Assembly: GCA_031472005.1 (NCBI GenBank)
Contig: PZJY01000007.1
Span: 2,281,808-2,345,807, forward strand
Length of the DNA stretch: 64,000 bases
Direction of reading: 5' to 3'
Source of the DNA: Tetracladium setigerum
Lineage: Eukaryota > Ascomycota > Leotiomycetes > Helotiales
In this document: piece by piece, positions 11,349-24,000 of the stretch
How the letters are laid out: each line of letters starts with the position of its first letter
Numbering within the stretch: the first letter of the stretch is position 1
Notes under the pieces: model-generated
Databases searched by the model: none
What the model was told of the DNA's origin: nothing
Seen by the model: the letters and a program-made list of their open reading frames with translations, nothing else
Made by a program: the position numbers and the translations under genes

Positions 11349-13104
11349 ATCACCATTTCCTCCTACTACTCGACTATCAAAAAATAACACACTCCTTCAC
11401 TTCAACAACTTCACTTCAACTTTCGATGTCTTTACGATGTGTTAGTCGCTGTCTTCTCGCATGAATGGTTTTTGGGGTGGCATTTGTTGGATGATTGGAA
11501 GAAGGATGTGATACCTGGGCTTGCAATCTTTCGACCTGATGGAAATTGGGAACAAAACGATGTAAAATTGGGAATAAAAATGAAAGTCTTTGGAACCAAA
11601 TCTTGCCTCGCCTCGCCTCGATATTGATCACATTTGTGACATGACCTGCTTAATGCCTAATATACTGCTTTTTAACCACAAAACAACCCTTCAGCCGTTC
11701 CCATGCAGCCTCAAGTAACACAAAGATCTCCAGATGTCAGCTTCTTTTCCGTCTCCGAGTTCCTATCTCTCGTGACTTGGGCGTCACCAGTACTTGGCAT
11801 GACACTTTGAGTGTCGTAAGTAGTCCATGAAGTTCTTGGGGGCAGTCTTGCAGTCTACTACTACTGTCCAACTTTGGTGGTCTCATCCACTTTTGCAAGA
11901 TAGATATCTGACAACCCCAAACCTCGGCCAAAAGTTAGCTTCGCTTATCGAAGCTCCGTCTTTCCTTCAACCCAAAAGAGCTATGCCACGTCTCTATCAT
12001 CCAAGCCTCTATCCTTTCTACTGTCTTCCAGATCTTCAACTGTATGTAGTTTAACTTCCATTCAGAAACCTCTGGTCGGAAGGCTATTGGGAGACCCAAT
12101 TATCAGTTCCGCCTAATAGGACTCTTATACTTCCGGTGTTATCAAAGCCTACCTACCTGAACTAGACTTAGCTTCCCCTCCTTCATCCATCCTCCTATCG
12201 TTATCGCAGCTAACCCCCCTCCCCCTTCCAACCTCAACTTCCTCAACACATCAATCACATGAAGGACTCAACTCCACTTGAGCCTGCCTCGCATACGAGA
12301 ACTTCTGCTGTGTATCAATCCTTAGTAGTCATCCCCCCAACTTCATACCCAATCGCTATTATTTCGTCCCAGCCTACATTTGACAGCCTATGGCTGTGAA
12401 ATCCATCCAAACACCAGCTAGCAGCTACCTTACTCAAGCAAGCTGGTCGTACAGTACCCAATATCAACTAATCGATCCACCGGCCTGACCAAAAACTATT
12501 ATGAGCTGATCTCCATCTCCATATACCCACTCAGAAGACTACATTCAATATTAGCGTGGGGAAATTGTGTTTGTTTTCAACTCCCGTATTTCCTTACTGT
12601 AACATGAGACGAATAGTCTTCTCGTCTCTAACACGGGCAAGCAAAGCAAGCCTTGTGACACCACAACTTTCCAATACAACCTACCACCCACGCATCCACA
12701 CCCCCTTTTCATAATTCTCGCCTGCGCTTCTTATTCGCTTTGTTGTTTTTCTTGAGGCTTGGGATTGATCAACTGTGTGATGAATGGCCTGTCCCGAGTC
12801 AGTTGGCCGACTTTGCACTACATACTAACTAACCCCTCTTTCTTTTATCCTGGGAGGGGAGCAAGAGGATTGAGGATGCAGAGAGGGTAGAGCGTGGGTG
12901 GTGCGAAGAGTTTTTGTGTATAAATACACTCAATCTGTCTCCAACATCTCCTCCTTCTTTTTAGAATCTGCTCGTATAGAATCTTCATACCAGAAATTTC
13001 TTTTCACGAAAACTTCTTGCTATTCTTGCTATTCTTGCAATTTCTTGCCTTCAACACACACACACACCTTTCGATTGAAACTTTGCTTCATATAAATCGC
13101 CAAT
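11349..13104. other. Intergenic between the two metallothionein genes
   Basis: No gene is supported in about 1.75 kb. The pyrimidine-rich stretch and the consensus TATAAATA at 12919-12926 belong to the promoter of the second metallothionein. A short CA run (13052-13066) lies in its 5' leader. Confidence 0.5.
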
Positions 13105-13436
13105 ATGCACGGAGATTGTGCTTGCGCTTCTTGTGGGTGTGCTAGCTGTGATGGGTGCTCTTGCTGCACTGTAAGTCCTTTTGTTTTGTTTTGTCCTTGT
13201 TGTTGTCATCGTTGCTGTTTTTGTCGTCGTTGCTGTTGTTATACCCATTTGGATATACTACTTCCTCCCTCTCTCGCCTCGCTTCTGACCTCACATTATT
13301 ATCTCTGTCTCTCCGTCATACACCCCTCCTCTCCTGGTCAAACCCCTTCCTCAAACACCTTCTCATTCCAAAAAGCCTCCCCTCTTCTCACCTTTCCTTT
13401 CCCTAAGTCCTAACTCCTTCTCTCTCATAGCACTAA
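13105..13436 (+). CDS. Second metallothionein-like peptide, 23 residues, one intron
   Basis: Exon 1 is 13105-13170 (22 codons, MHGDCACASCGC...) and ends at a consensus GTAAGT. The intron runs 13171-13430 with a CTAAC branch point followed by a pyrimidine tract and CATAG. Exon 2 is only CAC TAA (13431-13436), giving 23 residues. Eight cysteines at 5, 7, 10, 12, 15, 18, 20 and 21 form C-x-C, C-x2-C and C-C groups, with almost no other side chains of size: a metallothionein composition. The N-terminal M-x-GDC-x-C is shared with the peptide encoded at 11152. Alternative: if the intron is retained, a longer Cys-rich frame continues, but the splice signals and branch site favour the short form. TATAAATA lies 186 nt upstream. 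Confidence 0.82.
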
Positions 13437-14552
13437 GCAACCACAACCAACCAACCCGCCACTTCCACACAATCACCAATCCCTCCTCAGTCCAGTTCCT
13501 CAGCTCCTTACTTCCTTCCTCACCAAAACATCAGTTCTCTACAGCGAATTGAAATCAAATTAACGCCCCACCCCTACGATTTCGATTCCCTCAACGATGT
13601 GACAAAAACACAAAGAAAACAAGCAAGCGAGCAAAAGGAACAAAACTGAGGCCGCGTCACTGGTGCTTCGATGATGGATCTTGGCCTTTTCGCATTTTCG
13701 ACGGAGTTTCGCTATGCGTTTGCTTAACTTACTTTTCGTTTTGATCATGTTCTTTACTGAATCTACTGGAACACGCTTCGCCTCGATTTGTTGTTGTTTG
13801 ACGTTTTTGTTGTCACTTTTGGAGGTATTGATGGAAATACGGATGGGAGTGAGAGGACTTGGAAGGGGTTTGGTACAAAGATTGTCTAGTTCAAGATAAA
13901 ATACATGAAAATTGTTTTTAAAGGGTAAAATTGCCTTTTTGGTGACTTGCTGTGGTCTTGTGAGAGGTCTGAGGTTCTGATCCGTTCATCGTAGGTAAGG
14001 TAGGTCTTTACTGTACAAAACTTGGCACCCCCCTCCTTCAGTCTCTTCTTCTTCTTCTTCTTCTTCTTCTTTTTCTCCTCATCAGCTCCTCGCCGGACCA
14101 ACTTGCATCACAAACTCTAAATTTCACAATGAAAATACCCCATACACGTGAATTATTCATACTGGAAAGTGGACTTTAGTTAGAGAAGTTGCATTGGAAG
14201 TTGCCTGGGCGGAGAAATGGATTGACCAGAACAACAAAGACAACTGAAGACAAAAGATCTTGGCATTGGTATAGAACACAACCGCATTCTTGATATTAAT
14301 CGTACACGACGGTATCTGCCATGCAAACCTAAGTACGCCCATCTCAATCTAACACTACCATAATTCTTACAATCAAAACCAGTCCCAAGCTCTTAACTCC
14401 TCGCTATGCTATGCTATTCATCAAAATCAAACCCTTCCAAAACCCTTATTCCAAACTCCCTCCCACCAATTTAATCTTACAATTCACCATCACCACCCTC
14501 ATCCGACCAACTACCAACCAAATCAAATCAACCCTACCCAACCCAACCCAAC
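13437..14552. other. Intergenic with CTT microsatellite
   Basis: No gene is supported. A CTT/TTC trinucleotide run lies at about 14044-14072. The first part is presumably 3' UTR of the metallothionein-like gene. Confidence 0.5.
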
Positions 14553-16633
14553 TCAGCTCACAAAAACAGGTCTCCACCCCTCCCCCACCAACTGACTAGT
14601 CCAAAACAATTCCTTGCCCGGATCATCTACATGATTCCCCCCCAACCCTTTAAACAACTGCCTCATGATCTTCAAATACTCCTTTTGCTCGTCCGTCCAA
14701 TCACTTTGCGTCTTCTCTAGTTCCGGGTTGGTGAAGGGTGCGTAGCCTTGATGGGCGTAGTGGAAGCATGAGAGGAGGGTTGTGGCGCCAGACATGATGG
14801 TTTCTACGAGGGGTCTGTTGGAGTATTTTGTCTGTTGTGCGGTGATGTTAGTGAATAGAATTGGGGTGGGAGTGGAGCAGGAGTGAGACGGGGGGAGGAG
14901 AGAAGGAGAGAGAGAGAGAAGGAGAGGGAGAGAAGTAACGAACTTGTAAATTATGCCTCTTCACAAACCAGGCATCATGCATCATAGTCAACTCCACATT
15001 ATGAAGCAACACAAAATACGCCAAGTAAATCTCAAACCAATCCTTCCACGAACCACTCGACTCCAAAAGTTCATTAATCATAGTGAGAGTTTCTTTCAGA
15101 AGTGGTTGAAGGATGGCGTTGATAACGATGAGATCAATTTGTAGATCGACAATTGGGGGGACGGGGATACGAGTGTGGTAGGGTGAGGATGGATTGGGGT
15201 CAAGATATAGGTTGAGTGTTTCGGGGCTGCTTATGCTCCATGGTTCTTCGATGAAGCGGCAGCCGACCCAGATTCTGAGGGCGCGGTCGACTAGAGGGAG
15301 GTGCTAGGGTGGATGTTAGCTAATCTTCATTGTGGGAAAGCTTGTAGATAGACATACCCTATGCTGAAGGGACATTTCGAAGGTCCTTCTTGTGATTTCG
15401 GTTGCATCACGCATGTGTGCATTGATGTAGTTCTCAAAGTTCTGTTCCATGAACCTCTCAAAGGACGAATGAACCTTTCGCCAATTCGCAATTCCATACG
15501 GTGGGGTGTCGTAATGTCTCTCAATGCCTTCGTCGTACCAGGTATAATGTTGCTTATCCGTCTCCATTGGCAAATATCGTTGAAGTTCGATCGTCACACT
15601 ATTTGAGGTCCAAGTTTGCGATAACTGGACAACTTTCGCTGGTTGTTTGCCTCTCGCTCCTGTGGAAAAGAGATCCCAGACAGCTTGTCTTCCTGGCTTT
15701 GCGTTTGCTTTATGACCTCGCAAAGATACTGCGAAGTCAATGGAAGGACCTGTAGACTTGTCAGCTAGGTCAACTATCTGGCACTTATCAAAACACTTAC
15801 CCCGTCGAAACAGCTCAGCATTCTTGAGCTTCGGTGGTCTCCAGCACATTGGGCGTAAGAGTCCGGATTGAACGGTGACCCTTTGAGCTAGTTCCAGGCA
15901 TGGCATACATGCTCCCTCGGGATCATGCCCTTCTCGGCACTGTTTTAAAGTCAGCTTAGATACGACATAGTAGCTGGAGAACATACCGTCGTGCGTCGCT
16001 TCTTGCAGTAAAGGCATGCCCCGATGACTCGCACCTTTGCAGTTGCTTTGGGAGATTTCACAATTCGTGTTCTGCGAGCCCGAGCCAGGCTGTCGCAATC
16101 TGAGGGGTCCGATAGATCTTTGTGTTTCCGTTTCGTAGGGGCTGAATTGGGTTCGAGTTTCACATCAACGACAATTGCTGGAGATGAAATGGTATAGCTT
16201 GCCGATTCAGCAGGCGGAGTGAGAGAGAAGTGAGTTCCAAGGGATGCGGGTGTGGGAGCACCAATTTGATTTGGTATTTGATGGCCAAGAAGCGGGAGAT
16301 TTTGAACTGGGGAGGGAGTCTTGCTAATTGTCGAGGCTGCTTGTTGTGTACCTTCAAATTGACTGTCAAAAGAGTCAGGAGTGTCATAATTTGTTGAGGG
16401 CACCGATTTGAATACGTCGGTGGGAAGGAGTCCGTTGACGAGGGAGCATTGTAAACAGTCTTATCCATTGGGTACGCAAAATGATCCGGGAAGAAAGGAA
16501 TTCCATAATTTGGTATGTCGTCCAGTGAAAAGGCATATCCCGGGTCATGTTGAACACCATGAATGCCATCATTGTCATAGAATTGGGGGTTGGTAAGGTT
16601 CCATAACCCAAAGTCGGGATCGACGTACTCCAT
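14553..16633 (-). CDS. Zn2Cys6-type transcription factor (one apparent frameshift)
   Basis: Nuclear regulator of about 600 residues. The start at 16633 gives MEYVDPDFGLWNLTN. A Pro/Ser-rich N-terminal region of about 190 residues with a basic patch (KRKHKDLSD) precedes the zinc cluster, so the DNA-binding domain is internal. The cluster is ACLYCKKRRTT, an intron (about 15986-15940), then CREGHDPEGACMPCLELAQ: C-x2-C-x6-C-x9-C-x2-C with a further Cys (RPMC) 18 residues on. Later exons encode HYTWYDEGIERHYDTPPYG, HLPLVDRALRIWVGCRFIE and a helical C-terminus. The frame slips by one missing base near 16418-16430 (TTCCCACC on the coding strand), between SSTDSFPPT and VFKSVPSTNYDTPDSF. It lies next to the dioxygenase and transporter genes on the same strand and could control them; that is inference. 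Confidence 0.82.
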
Positions 16634-17481
16634 TTTGTCGGAACACGTGATGAGTTGTTATGAGGATATAAACATCAGGTTTAGAAGGTAAGGAAGGGTG
16701 CGATAGACATGTTGAGGGAGAGAGGAACTGGGATAGGGATCGGTTTATGAGGAATTCAAGGAATAAGCATGAACCTGCCCTCCGTAAGGGTGGAGGAATC
16801 TGGGGTTCATTTTCAAGGCGGCTGAATGATGTCAGAGGCGCTGCACCCAAGCCTTCCTATGACGCGAACGATGGATCCTGCCCGTGACAACAGCTGAGAC
16901 CACAGAACTTCGATCAAAGATCTCTCTATTCATGAACTTTTTATTGGCTCCCAAGGAGACGAAAAGCCAAACGCTAAACGTTCTTCTGCGCCAGAAGATC
17001 TTCTGTGAGCCCACGCTACGTAACGGCTCAAAACCGAGCAGCTGCAGGACTGTTAGGTGCCAAACGGCAACGAAAGGAAACACAAAACCCAGAAACTACG
17101 TGAAAATGACGACGATGAGTCTCAAAGTCCCGAGTGGATTTTTTTGTACTATGAAGAGTTGACATTGAGTCATTTGATGGCGCCAACAGGTGGAATAATG
17201 AGAGGAGTTTCGCACACAAGGCTGAAATCGAAACAGTACGCCAGTTTTCTTGGAAGTTCACTCAATTCTGACGTCCCGAAGGTGAGAAAAGAGCCTCTTG
17301 ATCGTACGAGGGTGGCAAGCCATAGAGACTTTGCGGTTAACATGAACAACATAGCCCAATAGAAGTTCAATTCAAAAAAGAGAGAGTTCCTTGGTGGACC
17401 CTGGAACTACTTGTACTCGGTCGGTCATTTCTTCACCGAAATGATAGCCAAACAAATCTTCCTTTTCCGTTCCTGCATTTT
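16634..17481. other. Intergenic between two minus-strand genes
   Basis: I see no gene here. It contains the 3' end of the dioxygenase transcript and the promoter of the downstream regulator. Short open frames on both strands lack any recognisable domain. Confidence 0.45.
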
Positions 17482-19018
17482 TTATGCATGACCCGAAGAT
17501 CGCTGTTGGTTGAAAATATACGCTAGCTCTCGTATTGGCTCAATGGGCCAAAGTTGAGGCCTTCCTTCATGCTTGAAAACATCATCCCACGAGGACTTTA
17601 ACTCTATGGGGATCTGCAAGCTCGACTCCGTCGCGTTGTTCCGTAGCCACAAACGGACTAAGTGACGCTTTTTGTCTGGAGAATCGGTAAAGCCCGTTCT
17701 GCTATGGAGCAATTCCATATTGTTCCAAAATAACATCTCTCCTGCCTGCAATTTTACTGACAAGCAGTTTCGCTCTGCGGCAAATTGTATGGAGTTAATA
17801 GCTTCAATATGGGAGCTGCTCAATTCTGGAATTCCGGGAGTTCTCGGAGACGTAGCGTTGCCTACGAGGGGCCGTCTTGAAAAGGAGAAGAGCACCTTTT
17901 CCCGGCTGGAGGGGTAGAGGATGGGACGCACAATGTAAGATGGCCTTTGTCCAAAGCTGCACTTCTGATTAGTTGACTTGGCTAGAGCGAAGAACCAAAG
18001 ATTTGACTACCGGTCGAATACCCAGGATGGCGATGACAGAAGCCGCAGCATATCGGGCCTCTTCTTCGCTAGCTCGTTGTATATCGTAGCGCTGGAGGCG
18101 AGTTGGCTCTCCCCCCCGCAGTCAGCCTCGCTCAGCGAATACAACCCGATGATGTCGCCAGTATCGGTGTGAAAAGGCTTATCTTTCGTCAGAACCGCAT
18201 TGTACCAGCCTAAACTCCACCCAGGTTATGCTCACCTGTCCCACGTTCGAGTATGGTGCTTGCCGTTCATTGTCGGGGTCCACACTTGACGACAAGTCCG
18301 TCAGATGTACTGCCTCCAGATCAGCCAAACTCCCTCCCAAAACCTGGCCCAGTGTCGACGCAGGGTTGGGGACTCGAGCTTTACGCACGCAGCATATTCC
18401 CAAGCTCATCCTGTCTACCTCTCTGCTCGCCAATGTATGAGGATACACCGAGGTATATAACAAGGTTGCTTTTATTCGAGTATCGCCGAGGGTCAAGTCC
18501 TCGTAAACGGAAAAAGCCAACACCACGGGTGAGCTGTGTGGCTATCGCTTTCAGCTCGATCCCAAGTGTAGGGAGGGGAAATGTTTGTGGGGAGAGTTCT
18601 TCGAGTGGGAGATTCAGTTCTACTCGCCACAGTTAGCATTTCTTGCACTCGCGCTCGCAGATTTGGAGAGTGATACCATTGAACTTGTAACATGCTTGTT
18701 CAATTTCCAATACCTGCTCGGCGTTGAAAGTCAAGGTATATTGCCCTTGCGCCTGGTCCTTCTCCAAGTCTGCTCCCACCCATGCGGCAGGAGAAACAAT
18801 TGTTTTAGGAAACCCTGCGGGGATGGTTTCTTTTCGATTCGCAAGCTTGAACTCATGTATAGAGCTCGTCGAATCCTTATTTTAATTGTTTTAGTCGATG
18901 CTGCTTTAGAATTTGCCGGAGAGGAGCTGGCTCAACTCACTTGCGCCCAGTAGTCCGATTTTCGAGGGTGCGAGGGGATCCAAGAACGATCAGGTCCGAT
19001 TGTGGTTGCGGAGGCCAT
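17482..19018 (-). CDS. TauD/TfdA-family Fe(II)/2-oxoglutarate-dependent dioxygenase
   Basis: Oxidises a small organic substrate with Fe(II), O2 and 2-oxoglutarate; the substrate cannot be read from sequence. Six exons from ATG at 19018 (MASATTIGPDRSWIPSHPRK). The introns join GNML to LHLTDLSSSVDPDNE (donor GTGCGT) and VGQ to PFHTDTGDIIGLYSL, then FDR to FGQRPSYIVRPILYP. The iron-binding H-x-D is HTD in PFHTDTGD, the distal His is in MELLHSRTGF and the 2-oxoglutarate-binding Arg is in HLVRLWLRN. A typical family segment FKLANRKETIPAGFPKTIVS lies near the N-terminus. The frame is intact throughout. It sits on the same strand as, and between, a Zn2Cys6 regulator and a PDR transporter, as is common in fungal metabolic clusters. 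Confidence 0.9.
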
Positions 19019-21072
19019 GCTGGCAGTATTATTCCAAGTGATGAGGACTGGTTTGTAGAATGGCCGGTCACTTGTGGAGATGGGCGTAGAGGTTGGTGAG
19101 TTTGTGTTTAAATATTGTTTGGGGGCTGACCTGAAGCTTCACGGAATCCTTATCCTTTGGGTGGATCTCCCGCCAAGAGATCGATCGGTTAAAGGTGGGG
19201 TAAGTTTAGGCGGTGGTGCCATGCAACCTACAAGCCTAGAAGCCTACAAGGCGTCCTGCGTCGGGGACTGGATGAAATCTACCTAATCACGACTGGATTG
19301 GGTAGAGTTTAACCGTCCTACCTAAGGTAATCTAACCTACCTATGGAAAACAGTATATCTTCTTACATACTCATAGCACCTAATGAATCTTGGTTTTTTT
19401 TTTCCTCAAGACAAGAGCAAACAGAGCTTTTTGAGTCGGAAAGAAAGTTGAACCAAATTACAATAGAGACCAGGTAGATATCTCGGAGTTCAACTCTTTT
19501 TGTAAGGTCTTGGTCTTTGGTGCTTGCTATGTCTGGTTCTATTATGAAGAAGGATAGATTATCTCTTGATATCTACAGTACCTACTAACGAACGAATATA
19601 GTACGTGACTAAGCCTCATAAGTGAAGTTTTAGTCCCGTACTCCTATTAACTGTTTAGATTAGATCTTGTATTGTACTAGCACTTGATTGACAGACTTTA
19701 GATTGGATTTTTGTATTGTATGAGCATTTGATTGGGTCATTTACTTCCTCATGGCTTTTATGCATGTTTGCCTAGTACGTCCACGCGTGACATGAACTCC
19801 TTCCAATCCCAAGTCCGTCCCTCATTACGAATAACCAATAACCATAGGGAAGAAAAACTCCGATCACACTTCCCTCTCTCAACAGAAAAGAATAAAATAC
19901 CATCACTTCCTCTCCAAAATATCCCACATTCCCATTTAGTCCAATCCAACCTCCCTTGTTGGCGTTGAAAATGCGCCTAACAAGGACATGGGAAAACACA
20001 GAAGTTGCAAGGAAGAGGACATGGAATGATGAAGCAGAAGCGCCCGGGCAGGCTTCACCTCCTCTCAAGTGCACTTCTTGCTGCTCTGATCTGGCTTGGT
20101 ATTCCGCGAGTGCGGAAGGAGACGCGGCGGTTGGTGCTGTGGCTTGTTTAATTTCTGCTCACTTTGTCTGGATAAAGGGGAGAGGTGACGGAGGGAGGAC
20201 ATACACATTGCTTCCTTGTTAGCGGAGGGTTGAGTTAGCTCGATGTTGTTGTTGTTTTGAAGGGGGCGTTGGCGGTGGTTGAAGATGATGATGACATGGT
20301 GAGGAAGGTTGAGTGAAGTTGTGAGCGAGGTTATTGGATTTGTGCTGAGAGGTTTTGAGGTTGAGGTTGGAAAAAGCTAGGTATTTGATGGACTGACTGA
20401 GAAGGTTTAAGATGTGAAGATTGATGGGATGGCAGGTGGATGTTGATTGTTTCAGCTGGTGAGGCTGTAGGAAGAGCTGAAATCAAAAGGGCATTCGGAT
20501 GATGACGTAACCCTCCAGCTGTTTTGATCCGAATAACTTGGCCAATCAGATGCGAGGGACTGTTACTCCTAAAATTGAAGACATTTGTTTTCCTTCAATA
20601 GCTACCAACTCTCGGACTTCTTTCACTAAAATTTATTCCAGTGTCCATTTCATCCTTCGGGTATTGCTGTACTGAGATCGTGATTAGATTGTATTTTATA
20701 CTTTAACTTTGAGGTTGTGTAGACGAAAATCGGCAGGCCGTTTGGTGCAGTCGTTTTGGTTGGGGATGCTTTCATGCCAAAATTCTCTTGCTAGTAGCTA
20801 GGTTGAAAATCATCTAGATATTTTTTATCTGGTATTACATGAAAATCTATTTGGTCTTGTGACATCGAGGGAAAAGGGGAAAAAAATCTGAAAATAATAA
20901 GAACAATCTGAGTGAACTACATCTAATGACAAATGAAAATTCCCCGCCATCTAGTATTGTGGCCATTCTTCCTTCGACTTTTCTGTGTCCATTGACACCC
21001 AAGCAGCCAACCTTTATAAGCAGTACAAAGAAATTGCAATTGAAAAAATACAAATTCTCCACCAAAATTCCA
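19019..21072. other. Intergenic
   Basis: About 2 kb without a supportable gene, lying between the starts of the dioxygenase gene and the 3' end of the transporter gene. There are GTT and GAT short repeats near 20243-20300 and a TGACGTAA word (bZIP/CRE-like) near 20503. I could not support any coding exon. Confidence 0.5.
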
Positions 21073-24000
21073 CTATTCCTTCTTAGACTTCTTCTTCTCC
21101 TTTGGCACCCTCGCCAACCAGTAAAAAAACATGGCAGCCGAGATATTGAAAACAATGTAAACACACAAAATCCCCCAGTCTCTCCAACGGTTCGAATAGC
21201 TTATATTGATTCCCTTCAAGAACTCATTGGTGTTTGACATGCGGCAGTAATTGCAAGGCTCGTTGCCTGTCGCTTCTGGATTGAGCAGATACCCGCCAGC
21301 CATTGACATATATTCCTGCATATAACTTCCACAAGTTTGGCTCGCTGGTGCAGAAAAGGTCTGAAGCTCATTCTTTGCACAAGTTACAGGAGCATCGCCA
21401 AGGGTTGTTCCAAGAAGACTGGACACGAGATACGTGAATGGATTGACTCTGTACATAAATATCCAGAATCGTGGCAACGTGCTCGGCCCAGCGAGGATGC
21501 CGCAGAAAGCGTACACTTTTGAATGTCAGCATTCGATCGCTTGTTGATATTTCAAGGAAGAAGAAAACTCACTCATAATGCCCAACAAAGTCGAAATTGA
21601 TGATGCAATTTCCTCAGAATCGATACCAGCAATAAGCATGTGACCGAAGGTGCTTGAAAAGATGAAACTACTCAAAAGGATCAGGCATGCTAGAAAACCC
21701 CTTGAATGGACGGTATCGGTGTGTTCGGCGTTCTTAAAGAGGCCGATGGATAATACCAAACGAAGAATGAAAGGATAGCTATCGCCTAGTAGACATCTTC
21801 AGTCAGTATAATCTAGTCGATGGGCACGTTCAAGTTCAGTCAATGCTTACCATGTTCCAGGCCAACTCAACGGTGATGTTAGCAAGCATGAAAGTCTGCC
21901 ACGAGTATGTTCTCGCTTGGCGCTCACGGGCTTCGTACATTTTCCGCTGCTCAACGAACATGGGAAGGATCTGGTTGATGAGCAAGATGACGATGAAAAG
22001 AAAAACGAAAACACCAAACATTTGGTTCTGGAGGCCCTGAATAGTGTTCTCTCCCTTGAAGAACGAGAAGCCAATTAATAAAGCCTAGACTGATTTAGCA
22101 AAAGTTTTCATCTGCTATTGAGCGTCGTTGCACTTACATTCAAAATGCATAGCATGGCCTTCGCGTAGATATAAGACGGCGTTCTCCAGTATTGCTGAAA
22201 CACCCTCTTACCCACTTCACGAAGCTGAACCGGGAATGATGCAGCAAATTCCTTGTAACTTGCAGGTCCCGACTCCGCGACAGCGGATGGTTGATTGACC
22301 AGTTCCCTTAGGTTCGCAAGCCCGCTCCTCACTTCGACGTACTCCTTGCTCTCTCTCCAAACTGCTGGCCAGTCGATATCGCTATGAGCACCTGGAGCTG
22401 CACCAATCACTTCCAGCATATGCTCGGCAGGGTTCGCTCCCTCCGGACATGGGGACGCTCCATTTCGACTAAAATAGTCGAGAAGTACCTTAGAGTCTTT
22501 TCCAATGTCCCCAAAATAGACTGTCTTGCCACCTCTCGCCAAGAGCAAAAGTCTGTCGAATCTTTGGAACAACATGGCGGACGGCTGGTGGATTGTACAA
22601 AGGATAGCTTGCCCGCTTTTAGTAAGCTTTTCCATCAAATCGCAAATATTCCACGAAGTCTGACTGTCCAGACCGGAAGTAGGTTCATCGAGGAACAAAA
22701 GAAGTTTTGGTCGTGCCGCGAGCTCAACGCCAATCGTAAGTCGCTTTCGTTGCTCCACATTGAGGCCTTCGCCTGGAATGCCGACGATCGCGTCAGCGTA
22801 CGGTTCCATGTTGAGGAGTCTGATGACATAGTCTACGTAGCGAAGCTTTTCGTCTCGAGAATATTCGGGCGATTGTCTCAAGAGAGCGCTAAATGTGAGT
22901 GCTTCACGCACTGTGCTCGTGGGGACGTGTAGATCCTGTTGCTGAACATATCCGGTTTTGCGCTGGAAAGAGAAGTCACGCTCTCTACCGTCCACGAGCA
23001 TATTGCCAGTGATCACTCCCATGGTAGTCCGGCTTGCAAGCACGTCAAGAAGTGTTGTCTTCCCGGCACCAGAAACGCCCTGAAAGCATATAGGTTAGCA
23101 CTAATTATGCAAAAGTATATGAAATATAGAAAAAAAAGAAAACGTTATGTACGGGGCAGTAAGTCATTTTGCTCAGGTGCTTCAGACCTGTATAGTTCGA
23201 TCGATGTGGGACTTCTGGGTGAAAACTTACCATAAGTGCGGTCAACGTCCCGGGCTTAATCCAGCCGTCCACGTGGTCGAGAATAACTCTCGGTTCGTTC
23301 TTGATCTTGATCTCATAGCATACGTCTTCCCAGTGGAAAATTGAGGTTTGCTTTTGTATCGCAGTTCCAGAGTCCTCCACTTCATGGTTTTTCTCAGCAA
23401 GCACAGCGGGTTCATTCCCAGTCTCTTCATCGGTTCTTGAAGCTTTGGCCTGAGCATGCTGCATCTTTCCACGTCTAAAAACCAGAACCTCTCCTTTGGA
23501 ACGCTCGGAAGCAACAACTTCTGACATCCACAGCTGTAGAGCATAGAGGAAAACTGTCATGGCGACGATGATTCCAAAGTTTCGCCATTTATTGGCATGC
23601 TCGTACGAATAAGCTGACAAAATGTATGCTGTTCCGCTCACAGTATTTTGGCCAGGGACAGCACCCTTTTCAACACAAACTCGCTGATTGGCGCTGACGT
23701 TGTCATATGAGGGGCCCGATGGGACAAATGTAGAGCATGCGAAGTCTCTCGCGTGGAACTCATTAACCATGCAGGACTCAAACCCATACGAAATAGGGTT
23801 CAACCAGCGAATCCATGAGATCCAACCACGCATATATTCAATAGGGAGAGCAAATCCTGTATACAGGACCAGCACAAGAAGAATTACTGACGATGGTGCA
23901 AGAGCCTGGGCAATTGTCTTGGTTATAGAAGCAAAAAAACGGAAGAAGGCACTCATCTGGCAATGTTCGTCAGTTTTTGCGCTGTCTTAAAAGGGGCGAG

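Noticed and set aside
16884..17362. Several 60-100-codon frames on both strands between the regulator and the dioxygenase
   Set aside because: They overlap one another, have no motif and no splice logic.
18290..18400. Suspected frameshift in the dioxygenase (GNMLRA then stop)
   Set aside because: A donor GTGCGT and an acceptor GGCAG give GNML-LHLTDL in frame, so a normal intron explains it.
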